DNA from: Burkholderiales bacterium
Lineage (GTDB): Bacteria > Pseudomonadota > Gammaproteobacteria > Burkholderiales > Burkholderiaceae_D
Length of the DNA stretch: 54,767 nt
Assembly: GCA_947451925.1 (NCBI GenBank)
Contig: CANGAW010000014.1
Span: 1-54,767, forward strand
Direction of reading: 5' to 3'
The notes beneath the pieces are model-generated. The model worked only from the letters and a program-made list of their open reading frames with translations. It did not search any database and was not told the origin of the DNA. Shown piece after piece: positions 54,672 to 54,767 of the stretch. Position numbers and translations under genes: made by a program. The stretch's first letter is position 1. The number at the start of each line of letters is the position of its first letter.

Positions 54672-54767
54672 GCTGGGATCTGATAAAAATTTTTAACGTC
54701 TTGTGTGATGCAAGCTGATATGAATCCGAAAGTGCTGATTCAATTTATCAGGAATTTTTTTGCTCAA

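Noticed and set aside
54672..54767. Promoter for the 13-gene operon
   Set aside because: The 96 bases to the window edge are AT-rich with several TTGxxx/TAxxxT-like words but no pair with convincing spacing; the true promoter may be outside the window.

Overview
The window looks like a chromosomal segment of a motile Gram-negative betaproteobacterium, probably Burkholderiales and possibly close to Oxalobacteraceae. This is inferred from gene content and protein style: an ECF sigma - DUF3619 - DUF3106 trio, a bioF-bioD pair, and a polar-type flagellar cluster. No rRNA, tRNA, insertion sequence or CRISPR array was seen.

Positions 1-21.5 kb are flagellar. A divergent pair opens the window: flgP and a truncated flgT-like gene on the minus strand, and flhA-flhF-flhG-fliA on the plus strand. 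The gap between them carries a near-consensus sigma-54 promoter facing flhA and a near-perfect sigma-28 (FliA) promoter facing flgP. Next come an unrecognised membrane-anchored gene, two tandem sigma-28 promoters in front of fliS, and a long operon fliK-L-M-N-O-P-Q-R-flhB. That operon runs on, through translational overlaps, into three accessory genes: a DamX-like SPOR protein, a small acidic protein and a coiled-coil membrane protein. Convergent to it are a stator pair (PomA/PomB-like) and a sigma-54 activator without a receiver domain. Together this gives a readable hierarchy: the sigma-54 activator turns on flhA...fliA, and FliA turns on flgP and fliS.

Positions 21.7-33.2 kb are metabolic and accessory: a CoA-binding protein, O-acetylhomoserine sulfhydrylase, an ECF sigma cassette, two tiny exported lysine-rich proteins, a VapBC toxin-antitoxin pair whose toxin start looks frameshifted, a persulfide-sensor-like ArsR regulator with a two-part YeeE sulfur transporter, and a minus-strand run of acyl-CoA genes plus bioF-bioD. 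A TonB-dependent receptor follows at 33.4-35.7 kb.

Positions 35.8-54.7 kb hold the most unusual part: one minus-strand operon of 13 genes. It begins with a ligase - carrier - sulfotransferase fusion, followed by a second carrier-protein synthetase (condensation domain, remnant adenylation domain, carrier, thioesterase-like domain with cysteine in place of the serine nucleophile, Ig-like tail). These are coupled to an amidohydrolase and a phosphopantetheinyl transferase, then to a putative DXD glycosyltransferase, a 2-oxoglutarate oxygenase, two tandem sialyltransferase-like proteins, a sulfotransferase, three GT4 glycosyltransferases and an asparagine-synthase-type amidotransferase. The best inference is a biosynthetic locus joining a carrier-bound, perhaps sulfated, acyl group to an oligosaccharide or cell-surface glycan. 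The product is unknown.
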